Source of the DNA: CBDUBU01 sp965365465
GTDB taxonomy: Bacteria; Bacteroidota; Rhodothermia; Rhodothermales; DASSAV01
Direction: 5' to 3'
Length of the DNA: 47,138 bases
Assembly (NCBI GenBank): GCA_965365465.1
Contig: CBDUBU010000004.1
Span: 1-47,138 of the forward strand
The position numbers were made by a program, and so were the translations under genes. The notes below the pieces were generated by a model that was not told the DNA's origin, did not search any database, and was given only the letters and a program-made list of their open reading frames with translations. Positions 1 through 8,814 of the stretch are shown one piece after another; the stretch's first letter is position 1, and the number at the start of each line of letters is the position of its first letter.

Positions 1-1
1 A

Positions 2-472
2 AAAAGCGCTTTGGATGCACAGTTGAATCCTGGCGGACTGTCTTCCCTGTCATTTGCAGACTCTACCTTTACAACCGCGCTCCTGTTGAGCGGCCGCAGC
101 GGCGGTGATCCCAATCTGGGAGTTGCCATCCGTGTGATACGGGACGAGCGGCTTCTGGGCAACCGGTATATCATCGACTGGACGCCGAGCGACGTGCCGT
201 TTCGTCGCATTGCCATTTCAGCAGCCTCATCAGGCCGATTCACTGATCTGATCTGGCATGTTGCACAGCCGGAGGGCGAACCTGATGCCATATATCCACC
301 TGTTGTGATCGGAACGCCACCGCCGGGAACGCAGGTTGCGCAGGAATGGACAGGATTTCAGCAGGGGACGCACACCCTCTGGATGGTGACGGACGCCTGG
401 ACGCCCGGCGAATTCAGCCCCCGCGCCACAGGTTATGCTTTCTTGCAGTTGTTTGCCGGTAACTTTGAATAA
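2..472 (+). CDS. C-terminal part of a protein of unknown function
   Basis: The reading frame is open to the left edge of the window, so the start lies outside it and only the last 157 or so residues are seen. The visible part is rich in Trp, Pro and Gly and looks like beta-sheet extracellular or periplasmic sequence, with no motif I recognise and no T9SS tail. The stop is 11 bases before the start of the sugar-binding lipoprotein gene, and the two may be co-transcribed. Function is unknown. Confidence 0.6.
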   Translation, partial: KSALDAQLNPGGLSSLSFADSTFTTALLLSGRSGGDPNLGVAIRVIRDERLLGNRYIIDWTPSDVPFRRIAISAASSGRFTDLIWHVAQPEGEPDAIYPPVVIGTPPPGTQVAQEWTGFQQGTHTLWMVTDAWTPGEFSPRATGYAFLQLFAGNFE

Positions 473-483
473 ACAGGAGCTTG

Positions 484-1836
484 ATGAATAACCGGTTTCA
501 GAAAGATCTTTTGCAGAAGCTCATGCTGCTCGTTTTCGGCGCGAGCCTCCTGGCGCTGCCGGGCTGCGGCGAGCAGGGAAGCGATGCCGGCGGCGACGGA
601 CGGGTGACCATCACCTTCTGGCACAGCTTCGTCTCTTCTACGATACCTGCCTTCAACGCCCTGATCGCCCGGTTTGAAGAAGAGCATCCGGAGATCAAAA
701 TCAACGCGCAGTATGTTCCGACAGGCGATGCCCTCGTGCAGAAACTGATCACCGCCGTTCAGAGCAACTCGGCGCCTGACATTTCATGGGTTCGCGCGAA
801 CTACATGGCCGAGCTGGTCCAGGCGGATGCAATCTATAAAATAGAGGATTTTGCGAAGGGTCCAGACGGGCTTACCCAGGCCGAACTCGATGACATTTAC
901 CCGGCGCTCGTCCAGTACGCTTCGTGGAAAAAGACCCTTTTCAGTATGCCGATGGAAGCCACCAACCTCGGACTGCTGTATAACAAGGATCATTTTCGTG
1001 CAGCCGGCCTGGACCCCGAACGGCCTCCGCAGACTTGGGAGGAACTGGCCTCCTATGCCGGGAGGCTGAAGCAGGACGAGAACGGAGACGGACGGTACGA
1101 AAGGATCGGCTTCATGGTGCCCGCCGTGCCTGCTACAGGCCCGCAGGGGCCGTACATGGTATGGCAGTTCATCCCCTTTATCTGGCAGGCAGGCGGGGAT
1201 CTGGTCAATGAAAGCCAGACGCGCGTTCTGTATGGCGAGGAGCCGGCGGTGCGGGCGCTGGAACTGTGGAAGTCGATCTATCAGTCGCAGAACCAGCAGA
1301 GTTTCACGAACGATCAGGCGATCAATGCCTTTGCATCGAAGCAGGCTTCAATGGTGCTGGACGGACCCTGGAACCTGCCCCGATATCCGGAACTGCTTCA
1401 GGGCATCGACTGGGGCGTGGCGATGCTGCCCGCCGGACCAGCGAAGAAAGCGACGGTGGTGGCGGGAGAATACTTGGCGATCTTCAAACAGAGCAAACAT
1501 CCGGAAGAAGCGTGGACGTTTCTGAAATGGATGGTGCAGCCGGAGGTACAGGCATTCTGGGCCATGGAGTCCGGCTACCTGCCGGTGCGCAAGTCGGTGC
1601 TGGAGGTGGAGGAATTTCAGGATTTCCTGGAAAAGAACCCTGCGCACCGCGCCTTCGTTGAGCAGATGGCCTTTGCCCAGGCGCAGCGCCAGGTAGATTA
1701 CAACGCCCTGGAGATCGAGCGTAATCTGGCAGTTGCCATCGAGCAGGCCACCGTAGGAGGACAGGACCCGGCCACGGTATTGAAGCGGGCCGCCGAGGCA
1801 TCACAGCCGCTGCTGCAACCAGTCGCCCGGCGCTGA
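484..1836 (+). CDS. ABC sugar transporter, extracellular solute-binding lipoprotein (family 1)
   Basis: Binds a sugar or oligosaccharide outside the inner membrane and delivers it to the two permeases encoded next. The N-terminus is a lipoprotein signal: a basic start, a hydrophobic stretch and the lipobox LPGC with Cys28 as the lipidated residue. The mature part has the usual family-1 pattern, beginning ITFWHSF, with a central AFASKQASMVLDGPW segment, and about 450 residues is normal for the family. The start is placed at ATG 484 rather than TTG 481 because AGGAG at 475-479 is correctly spaced for the ATG. The stop overlaps the first permease start by one base (TGATG). The substrate cannot be read from sequence; the surrounding glycosidases suggest a hemicellulose- or pectin-type oligosaccharide. 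Confidence 0.93.
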   Translation: MNNRFQKDLLQKLMLLVFGASLLALPGCGEQGSDAGGDGRVTITFWHSFVSSTIPAFNALIARFEEEHPEIKINAQYVPTGDALVQKLITAVQSNSAPDISWVRANYMAELVQADAIYKIEDFAKGPDGLTQAELDDIYPALVQYASWKKTLFSMPMEATNLGLLYNKDHFRAAGLDPERPPQTWEELASYAGRLKQDENGDGRYERIGFMVPAVPATGPQGPYMVWQFIPFIWQAGGDLVNESQTRVLYGEEPAVRALELWKSIYQSQNQQSFTNDQAINAFASKQASMVLDGPWNLPRYPELLQGIDWGVAMLPAGPAKKATVVAGEYLAIFKQSKHPEEAWTFLKWMVQPEVQAFWAMESGYLPVRKSVLEVEEFQDFLEKNPAHRAFVEQMAFAQAQRQVDYNALEIERNLAVAIEQATVGGQDPATVLKRAAEASQPLLQPVARR

Positions 1837-2810
1837 TGGCTGAAACGACGACATATCCGGTTCAGACGCCCGGCGCGGTGCTTCGCCGTGCTTCGGAGAC
1901 GCCGCCTGTGCGGACGGACCCCTCCCGTTCTGCACGCGCCGGCCGTGATGGGCTGACGGCGCTGCTTTTCCTCTCCCCGACGCTCTTGCTGGTCAGTGTT
2001 TTCATCGTCTTTCCCATCGTCTTTTCGTTCTACCTGAGTTTCCACGAGTGGAATATGTTCACGGCAGAGCAGGCATTCGTCGGGCTGGACAATTACCGGC
2101 GCATGTTTGAGAGCGCGGAGTTCTGGAAGGTTTTCAAGAACACAATCATTTATACAGTCGCGACGGTGCCTGTGAACATGGCGCTCGCGCTGGCCGTAGC
2201 GATAGCGCTCAACAAAAAGCTCGTTGGCAAGAAGTTCTTGCGGGCAGCTTTTTTCACGCCGGTCATCATCTCCTCGGTGGCGGCGGCAGTCATCTGGCGC
2301 TGGATTTTTGACCCGAATCTGGGCGTTTTGAACCATGTGCTCCAGACAGTGGGGATTCCCGCCGTCAACTGGATGAGCGACCCGACCGCCGCCATGTCGG
2401 CCCTGATTATTGTGGGCATCTGGAAGACCTTCGGGGTGAACATGGTGCTTTTCGATGCCGGGCTGGGGGCCATTCCCGAAGCCTACTACGAGGCTTCCGA
2501 GATCGACGGGGCCGGCGCCTGGGTAAAGTTTCGGAGCGTGACCGTTCCGCTGCTGGCCCCGACCACCTTCTTCGTCCTGATCCTGTCACTGATCGGGTCT
2601 TTTCAGGTGTTTGACCTGGTGTATGTTCTGACGCAGGGCGGGCCGCTTGGAGAGACTAAGGTGCTGGTGTTCCTGCTATACGAACAGGCTTTCCAGTTCT
2701 TCAACATGGGGTACGCCTCAGCCATTGCGTATGTGCTTTTTGCCGTGTTGATCGTGCTAACCCTTGCCCAGATCCGGTTTTTTCGGAGGCAACTGAGCAA
2801 CGCCGTATGA
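1836..2810 (+). CDS. ABC sugar transporter permease, MalF/UgpA type
   Basis: Inner-membrane subunit of the sugar importer. After about 45 polar N-terminal residues there are six or so hydrophobic segments. The cytoplasmic EAA loop is clear at about residues 218-245 (EAYYEASEIDGAG...), the site that docks on the ATPase subunit. The length of 324 residues fits MalF/UgpA-type permeases without the large MalF periplasmic domain. The gene overlaps the binding protein by one base and the second permease by four (ATGA), so the three are translationally coupled. No ATPase gene is nearby; these CUT1 importers often share an MsmK/UgpC-type ATPase encoded elsewhere. Confidence 0.93.
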   Translation: MAETTTYPVQTPGAVLRRASETPPVRTDPSRSARAGRDGLTALLFLSPTLLLVSVFIVFPIVFSFYLSFHEWNMFTAEQAFVGLDNYRRMFESAEFWKVFKNTIIYTVATVPVNMALALAVAIALNKKLVGKKFLRAAFFTPVIISSVAAAVIWRWIFDPNLGVLNHVLQTVGIPAVNWMSDPTAAMSALIIVGIWKTFGVNMVLFDAGLGAIPEAYYEASEIDGAGAWVKFRSVTVPLLAPTTFFVLILSLIGSFQVFDLVYVLTQGGPLGETKVLVFLLYEQAFQFFNMGYASAIAYVLFAVLIVLTLAQIRFFRRQLSNAV

Positions 2811-3640
2811 AACGTAAGACTACCAGACAGTTCGGGCTGGCGCTGTTGCACGTAATCGTGTACGCAGCCGCTTTTCTGACGCTCGTGCCGTTCGTCTGGA
2901 TGGTGCTTACGTCCTTCAAGCCGCTGGCGGAGATTTTCGTGTTTCCTCCCACGTGGTGGCCGGAAACCTTCACCTTTGAGAATTACAAGGTGGCCTTCAG
3001 CGCTGCGCCGTTCGGGCGTTATTATGTGAACAGCCTGTTCGTAGCCGTAGCCGTTACGCTGGGTCAGCTCGTTACCTGCTCGCTGGCGGCCTATGCCTTT
3101 GCGCGGTTGAAGTTCTGGGGCCGCGACGCGCTGTTCTACCTGTTTCTGGCTACCATGATGGTGCCGCCCCAGGTTACCATGATTCCGGGCTTTATGATCT
3201 TGCACTGGCTGGGCTGGATCGATTCGTATGCCGCGCTCATCGTGCCGGGTCTGGCCTCCGCGTTCGGGACGTTTCTGCTCCGGCAGTTTTTCATGACCAT
3301 TCCCAGGGAGTTGGAGGAGGCCGCCAACATCGACGGTTGCAGCCGAATCGGGGTGCTGTGGCACATTATCCTTCCGCTCTCCCGGCCCGCGCTGGCGACC
3401 CTGGCCGTGTTTACGTTCATGGCGGTGTTCAATGATTTCATCTGGCCCCTGATCGTGCTGAATTCCCAGGATATGTACACCGTCCAGTTGGGTCTGGCGA
3501 TCTTTCGGGACCGATACGGTCTGGAGTGGGGCAACCTGATGGCCGGTTCCGTCATGGCAACGCTGCCCATTCTCGTGGTGTTCATCTTTGCCCAGAAGTA
3601 TTTCATCAAAGGCATCACGCTATCCGGACTCAAGGGATAG
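2807..3640 (+). CDS. ABC sugar transporter permease, MalG/UgpE type
   Basis: Second inner-membrane subunit of the sugar importer. It is 277 residues long with six predicted membrane segments, starting close to the N-terminus (the hydrophobic stretch after FGLALLHV). The EAA loop is present in the C-terminal half (ELEEAANIDGCSRIGVLW), and the C-terminus carries the frequent MalG-type ending with FIKGITLSGLKG. It begins inside the previous gene (ATGA overlap), so it is almost certainly made in step with it. A gap of about 97 bases separates it from the next gene. Confidence 0.93.
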   Translation: MKRKTTRQFGLALLHVIVYAAAFLTLVPFVWMVLTSFKPLAEIFVFPPTWWPETFTFENYKVAFSAAPFGRYYVNSLFVAVAVTLGQLVTCSLAAYAFARLKFWGRDALFYLFLATMMVPPQVTMIPGFMILHWLGWIDSYAALIVPGLASAFGTFLLRQFFMTIPRELEEAANIDGCSRIGVLWHIILPLSRPALATLAVFTFMAVFNDFIWPLIVLNSQDMYTVQLGLAIFRDRYGLEWGNLMAGSVMATLPILVVFIFAQKYFIKGITLSGLKG

Positions 3641-3737
3641 CCCGATGCCGGATTCGTGAGCCGCGCTGATTACACAGATGTTCAGACATTCACCCGATAA
3701 CCAACCCATACCAAACACCAACCTTGAGGGATCTGAA

Positions 3738-4814
3738 ATGAAAATTTCTACCAGAATCATGGGCGTCGCTGTGGCGCTCGTCATGGCGGCATCGCCTGTA
3801 AACCAGACCTTCGCACAGCAGTATGGCACAGGGGAAACACTTGACGTTCCCTACGTAGCCCCTGGAACGATCATGCTGGACGGCGTCATGGACGAGGCGG
3901 CATGGGAGTCGGCTCCGGTCATCAATCCGGCGGCCAACTGGGATGGCGCGTGGTCCGGACATCCGGATGCCGATGTTTCCACGGAAGCGCGTCTGCTTTT
4001 CACCACCGACACGCTGTACGTGTACATGATGATCGAAGACTATGATCTGTATTTCGATGGAGGCAGCGGCGATCAGATCCTGATCGGGATCGACCCGGTC
4101 TACGAACCGGGAGTAACCGATACGCTCCGCGATGACGGCTTTGGCGGCTGGCCCGACAACGCGCCGGACATGGGGCCGGTCACCTACAAGATCTGGGCAG
4201 GGAATGATACGATTCCCGGCATCTCGCTCAACTTCAGCCCGGATATCGTTCCCGCCGATTCAGGATGGGTAAAGGGGACTGTTTTTACAGACGAGACTAC
4301 CCTCACGTGGGGCGTCGAGATCGCCATTTATGCCAGCCAGATTGCGGAAGGCGCACAGATCGGGTTCAACATCGGAGGCGCCTCCGGCAAGGAGGAGGGA
4401 ATCGACGACCGAGGCGGTGAAGGGACCTACGCCTTCTTTTCCTGGCAATCGGTGCAATATCCCGGCGGCGACGTGATGCACAATGCCGGAAGTTTTGCGA
4501 CGCTCAACCTCGGCGCAGCTACAGGCACGGAAAGCAATGAACTGCCTTCGCTGTTCGGCTTGAGCCAGAACTATCCCAATCCGTTCAATCCGGCCACCAG
4601 CATCGACTACCGGCTGGAGCGTTCGGGTCACGTTCGCCTGACGGTCTACAACACGCTCGGCCAGTGGGTCGAAACGCTGGTGGACGGGGCCATGCCGAGC
4701 GGCGCGTACAGCGCAACGTGGACAGCCGGCAACGTTCCGAGCGGCGTTTACCTGTATCGTCTGGAGGTAGACGGCAAGACGGTGTCTGCCCGGAAGATGC
4801 TCTTGCTGAAATAA
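3738..4814 (+). CDS. Secreted CBM9-like sugar-binding protein with T9SS sorting domain
   Basis: A 358-residue exported protein. The N-terminal 27 or so residues form a Sec signal peptide ending near NQTFAQ. Residues about 35-245 resemble the CBM9/DOMON-like carbohydrate-binding domain (IMLDGVMDEAAWESAPVI, then a strand with LYVYMMIEDYDLYF). The last 85 residues are a type A T9SS sorting domain (QNYPNPFNPAT, then SGVYLYRLEVDGKTVSARKM), which directs export across the outer membrane. The start is ATG 3738, with GAGGG seven bases upstream, rather than the in-frame ATG at 3678, which would put a polar stretch before the signal. The role is probably surface capture of sugars for the adjacent importer. 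The binding specificity is unknown. Confidence 0.85.
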   Translation: MKISTRIMGVAVALVMAASPVNQTFAQQYGTGETLDVPYVAPGTIMLDGVMDEAAWESAPVINPAANWDGAWSGHPDADVSTEARLLFTTDTLYVYMMIEDYDLYFDGGSGDQILIGIDPVYEPGVTDTLRDDGFGGWPDNAPDMGPVTYKIWAGNDTIPGISLNFSPDIVPADSGWVKGTVFTDETTLTWGVEIAIYASQIAEGAQIGFNIGGASGKEEGIDDRGGEGTYAFFSWQSVQYPGGDVMHNAGSFATLNLGAATGTESNELPSLFGLSQNYPNPFNPATSIDYRLERSGHVRLTVYNTLGQWVETLVDGAMPSGAYSATWTAGNVPSGVYLYRLEVDGKTVSARKMLLLK

Positions 4815-4829
4815 GCGGATGGAAGGCAT

Positions 4830-4873
4830 CGGAGCCGGTGGTCGTGTGAGGGCGCCGCCGGCTCCGGCCTTTC
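4830..4873 (+). terminator. Possible terminator after the CBM9-like gene
   Basis: A nine-base-pair GC-rich stem (4830-4838 with 4858-4866) with a 19-base loop sits 15 bases after the stop codon and is followed by a weak pyrimidine stretch (CCTTTCGTCTC). There is no clean T-run, so termination may be partial. Confidence 0.35.
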
Positions 4874-4936
4874 GTCTCAAAAAAGGAAAATCGTTTCTTC
4901 AGAGCCTCATTCTGAAGCGCTTGGGTGATCAGAGAA

Positions 4937-5905
4937 ATGCAAGCAGCCATCCTGGAAAAACCTGGTCAGTTCGTTTTGCAGGAACGGGACGTTCCAAGCC
5001 CCGGCCTCGGCGAAATTCTGGTCCGGACGCAAGTCTGCGGGATCTGCACGTCGGAACTGGACATGTGGGAAGGAAAAGCGAAAAAACTCACCTTTCCCCG
5101 TTTCATCGGGCATGAGGTGTCTGGAACCGTAGCAGGACTGGGCAAAGGGGTAGTTGGTTTCAGGGAGGGAGACCTGGTTTCCGTGTACTCCGAAGGCAAG
5201 GGGTACGCCGAGTATACGGTGGTTCCTGCGGAATGGGCGGTTAAGCTCGGACCCAACGTACCGGTCGACCATGCGCTCGGAGAGCCGATTGCCTGTTCCG
5301 TCAATGGCGTGCGAAAGGCCGACCCGCAGATCGGGGATAGCGTCTGCCTCGTCGGATGCGGTTTTATGGGGTTGATTATGTTGCAGGTGTTCAAGGTGCG
5401 GGGCGCAGGGCAAATTATCGCCATCGACCGGAGAGACTCCATGCTGGCGCTGGCCCGTGACCTGGGCGCCACCGATACGATCAATCCTGACCAGGCCGAC
5501 GCAGAGCAGGAGGTGCAATCCCTGACCGAAGGGAAAGGGGTGGATATCGGGGTAGAAGCCGGGGGTTCGCAGCAGACGCTCGACCTTACGACCAGACTGG
5601 TGCGGATGGAAGGGAAACTGGAGGTGTTCGGTTTCCACCAGGGGGAACGCCGTCTCGTCGACTGGGGATACTGGAATTGGATGGCCTTTCAGATCATCAA
5701 CGGTCACACCCGGACGCAGCGCATCTACGTGGAGGGGATTCGGATTGGAATGCATCTGATCGAGACCGGCAAGCTCGACATGAAACCCCTCGTAACGCAC
5801 CGGTTTGCGCTTGCGGACATCAACGAAGGATTCGCACGGGCCTCGGACAAGGAAGCAGGATTCGTAAAGGGCATCGTGTCCTTTAGCAACGGACAAGGGT
5901 TCTGA
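4937..5905 (+). CDS. Zinc-type medium-chain alcohol/polyol dehydrogenase
   Basis: NAD(P)-dependent oxidation or reduction of a sugar alcohol or sugar in the cytoplasm. The family marks are a catalytic zinc site (CGICTSE near residue 34, then GHE), the nucleotide-binding GCGFMG turn and an acidic residue (IAIDRRD) at the end of the second Rossmann strand, which favours NAD. The usual four-Cys structural zinc loop is missing: the segment after the GHE motif runs straight into SEGKGYAEYTVV, giving a compact 322-residue protein. ATG 4937 (start MQAAILEKPG) matches the usual family N-terminus better than GTG 4925. It lies between the surface-binding protein and the TonB receptor, so it probably acts on the imported sugar. 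Confidence 0.85.
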   Translation: MQAAILEKPGQFVLQERDVPSPGLGEILVRTQVCGICTSELDMWEGKAKKLTFPRFIGHEVSGTVAGLGKGVVGFREGDLVSVYSEGKGYAEYTVVPAEWAVKLGPNVPVDHALGEPIACSVNGVRKADPQIGDSVCLVGCGFMGLIMLQVFKVRGAGQIIAIDRRDSMLALARDLGATDTINPDQADAEQEVQSLTEGKGVDIGVEAGGSQQTLDLTTRLVRMEGKLEVFGFHQGERRLVDWGYWNWMAFQIINGHTRTQRIYVEGIRIGMHLIETGKLDMKPLVTHRFALADINEGFARASDKEAGFVKGIVSFSNGQGF

Positions 5906-5925
5906 TCAGACAGGAAGAGGACATT

Positions 5926-8778
5926 ATGCGACGCCTGGATAAAAGATATGGGAGGCAGTTCTTGCGGGGACTGTTCCTGCTTTTCTGCCTGACCGCCATG
6001 GGGTTTCCGGTCACACAAAAGGGCATGGCGCAGGGTAGAGGCAAGATCGCCGGGAAGGTGGTAGAGGCGGCGACAGGGCTTCCACTTCCGGGCGTCAACG
6101 TCCTCGTTGTGGGAACGATGCTCGGCGCCACCACGGATGCCGACGGAGACTATTTCATCGCCAACCTTCAGCCGGATACCTATAGTTTGAAGGCCACTTT
6201 TGTAGGTTTTCGGGATGTAACGGTGCAGGACATTGCGGTAAACACTGACCGTACGACAGAGATCGACTTCGAGATGGAGGAGCAAACCCTGGAGCTGCAG
6301 GGAGAGGTTGTCGTAACGGCCACACGCCCTCTTGTAGAGAAAGACAATACAACCTCGGTAGTGCGTCTGGACGCTACGGAAGTCACCACACGCCCCACCA
6401 CCGATTTCACCAACGTGCTGACGACGCTGCCGAGCATCGACTTCGAGAATGGGCAAATCATGGTGCGCGGCGGGGCCCTCAACGAAGTGGCTTTTGTCGT
6501 GGACGGCGCACGCGCCCAGAATCCCCTCGACCACTCGCCCTACACCCGCATCAACCTCAGTTCCGTACAGGAACTCGAAGTCATCACAGGATCTTTCAAC
6601 GCCGAATATGGCGAGGCGCAGTCCGGTGTTATCAATGTCATTACGAAAGAGGGCGGGCCGAATTATGAGTTTTACCTGGATACCCGGTTCGAGCCGCCCG
6701 GTGTGAAACACTGGGGCGCGTCTTTTTACGATACCAGTTCGGACCTGTACTGGGAGAACACCCATGCCCGGCATCTGGAATGGTGGATCGAGTATCCGGA
6801 CCAGTGGGTTGACCCGGAGGGCATCAAAGGCAGCGATCCACGGAGCAGTTGGACGCCGGAAGAAGCCTATCAGAACTACATGGATACGCACCAGCCCCTG
6901 ACCGACTACGCGAACACCCCTTCGTATCAGGTAGAGATCGGGCTGGGGGGGCCGGTTCCGTTTTTGAGAAAGCTGGGCTTTTTCGGCACGGCCAAGTACC
7001 AGTCGCGCCCTCCCCTGCTGGGCAATGCCTTCAGGGACCGGGGAGAGTTGACGGACGGGACGCTGAAACTGTCTTACCAGCTTCCCGGTGGTAAAAAGCT
7101 TATGCTGTCCGGTTTTTACGGCAATGACAAGACGGGCTGGGGATTCTACAACGATTATTTCTGGGCGGCCAATTATGGCATAGAAGGCCGGTATGCCTAC
7201 TACGATCAGGCAGGGTTGCCTACATCGACCACCTTCGGCGGCACGCTGCGGTACTCACACGTCCTCAATGCCTCTACCTACTACGAGTTAGAACTGACGC
7301 GCGTACAGGCCGACCGCCGGCTGTGGACCTTGCCGGGCGATCCCATCGGCTTCGATGCTTCCGATGCCTCGCGTAATTATGTGCGCGCCGTGGACGCGGA
7401 AGGCAACCCCATCAAGGGAGCTTTTGCTGCGTACGTCGGATACCACACGTCCGGATACCTCTACCGCTACAACGACCGGAACACGGAGTGGAATCTGAAC
7501 GGCACGTTCAGCCGGCAGCTAAACAAATTCTGGCATTTACAGTCCGGGCTGAATCTCAATGCCTACCGCCTCGACCACTTCAACGAGGCCAAGTTCACGA
7601 GGCGCGTTGACGACAGGCTCTACGATCCCTATCAGGGCGCCGTTTACACGCAGAGCAAATTCGAGTTTCGCGGCCTGATCGTCAATGCGGGCCTCCGCCT
7701 TGATTTCTACAACCCCAATGACACCGTTTATACCGACATCCTTAACCCGATAGAGGGCGAGAAAAAGCCGACATCGACCTACTTCCAGTTAAGTCCTCGT
7801 CTGGGTGTATCGCATCCGATAGACGAAAACACGGTGTTGCATTTTTCGTACGGGCACTTCTTTCAGCGACCCTCTTTCGGCGACTACGGAGAACTCGCGG
7901 ATGGAGGGGGAGGCAGCCTTACCACGTTGCTTTACGAAGGGTCAAACGTTCCTTTCATGCTCGGCAACAGGAATCTGCGGCCTCCCAAAGTGATTGCCTT
8001 CGAGGTGGGCGTGGAGCGCAATTTCTGGGACTTTTTCGTGCTCGACCTTACGGGCTACTATAAGGATATCAGGAACACGATACGGGGTGACATTGCCATA
8101 ACGCTGCCGGACGGCGGCATCTACTTCACCAATGGCAACGGAGACTACGGGGACGTGCGCGGCGTAGAGATTTCCCTGCGCAAGGTGCCTTCCGTCTTTA
8201 GCTGGGGTTCCATCTGGGGCTATGCCAACTTCAGCACCCGGATCGGCATCACCGGCAAGAGCGGCGCGCCCGTTGCTATCCTGCCTTCGGGACCGCGTTA
8301 CGGCACCACCGGCGATGTCATCGGGCATAACAATCCGCGTCTGAAGGCCGGCTTGTACTATGCCACCCCGGAGGGAAGCAGCTTGCTCGGCCGTCTCCTC
8401 GGCAACCTCTCCATGTCGCTGGATTACCGCGCTTCATTCCCCAATTCCGAACTGAGGCAGGATATTTTCCTTTTCGAGAGTGAGAAATACGTGCGACCGG
8501 TGGATCAGGTAGTCGATATGCGGGCGCAGAAGGAGTTCTCGCTGATGAAAGGAAAGGTGCGGATCAGTCCTTACCTGGAAGTGCAGAACCTCTTCAATGA
8601 CAAATGGATCTTCTTCGGGGTGTTTGAAGGAGCCAGCCGGGAGGATCAGCGAAAGTTCGTGGACAGTGGATTCAAGGATCTGCCTTCCCGGCTCGCGGAC
8701 GGATCTTCCATCCTGGAACTAGCCAAGTATCGCAATCTCCCTCGAACCGTGCTTTTTGGACTGACCGTGGAACTGTAA
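5926..8778 (+). CDS. TonB-dependent outer-membrane receptor with carboxypeptidase-regulatory-like domain
   Basis: An outer-membrane transporter of 950 residues. It has a signal peptide (about residues 1-36), then a CarboxypepD_reg-like beta-sandwich (about 38-125, GKIAGKVVEAATGLPLPGVNV), then a plug domain (about 128-245, VVVTATR, IMVRGGALNEVAFVVDGAR, GVINVITKEGG) and a 22-strand-type barrel ending in an aromatic/hydrophobic C-terminus. A strong Shine-Dalgarno sequence (AGGAAGAGG) lies five bases before the ATG. It is not followed by a SusD gene, and the plug lacks the longer SusC-type N-terminal features, so this is not a classical SusCD pair. It sits first in a trio with a T9SS-exported protein and a PorV-like protein. 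The ligand is probably an oligosaccharide, judging by context. Confidence 0.92.
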   Translation: MRRLDKRYGRQFLRGLFLLFCLTAMGFPVTQKGMAQGRGKIAGKVVEAATGLPLPGVNVLVVGTMLGATTDADGDYFIANLQPDTYSLKATFVGFRDVTVQDIAVNTDRTTEIDFEMEEQTLELQGEVVVTATRPLVEKDNTTSVVRLDATEVTTRPTTDFTNVLTTLPSIDFENGQIMVRGGALNEVAFVVDGARAQNPLDHSPYTRINLSSVQELEVITGSFNAEYGEAQSGVINVITKEGGPNYEFYLDTRFEPPGVKHWGASFYDTSSDLYWENTHARHLEWWIEYPDQWVDPEGIKGSDPRSSWTPEEAYQNYMDTHQPLTDYANTPSYQVEIGLGGPVPFLRKLGFFGTAKYQSRPPLLGNAFRDRGELTDGTLKLSYQLPGGKKLMLSGFYGNDKTGWGFYNDYFWAANYGIEGRYAYYDQAGLPTSTTFGGTLRYSHVLNASTYYELELTRVQADRRLWTLPGDPIGFDASDASRNYVRAVDAEGNPIKGAFAAYVGYHTSGYLYRYNDRNTEWNLNGTFSRQLNKFWHLQSGLNLNAYRLDHFNEAKFTRRVDDRLYDPYQGAVYTQSKFEFRGLIVNAGLRLDFYNPNDTVYTDILNPIEGEKKPTSTYFQLSPRLGVSHPIDENTVLHFSYGHFFQRPSFGDYGELADGGGGSLTTLLYEGSNVPFMLGNRNLRPPKVIAFEVGVERNFWDFFVLDLTGYYKDIRNTIRGDIAITLPDGGIYFTNGNGDYGDVRGVEISLRKVPSVFSWGSIWGYANFSTRIGITGKSGAPVAILPSGPRYGTTGDVIGHNNPRLKAGLYYATPEGSSLLGRLLGNLSMSLDYRASFPNSELRQDIFLFESEKYVRPVDQVVDMRAQKEFSLMKGKVRISPYLEVQNLFNDKWIFFGVFEGASREDQRKFVDSGFKDLPSRLADGSSILELAKYRNLPRTVLFGLTVEL

Positions 8779-8814
8779 CCGGAATGCGGCTCCGCCCAAT
8801 CAATCAGAAAGGGT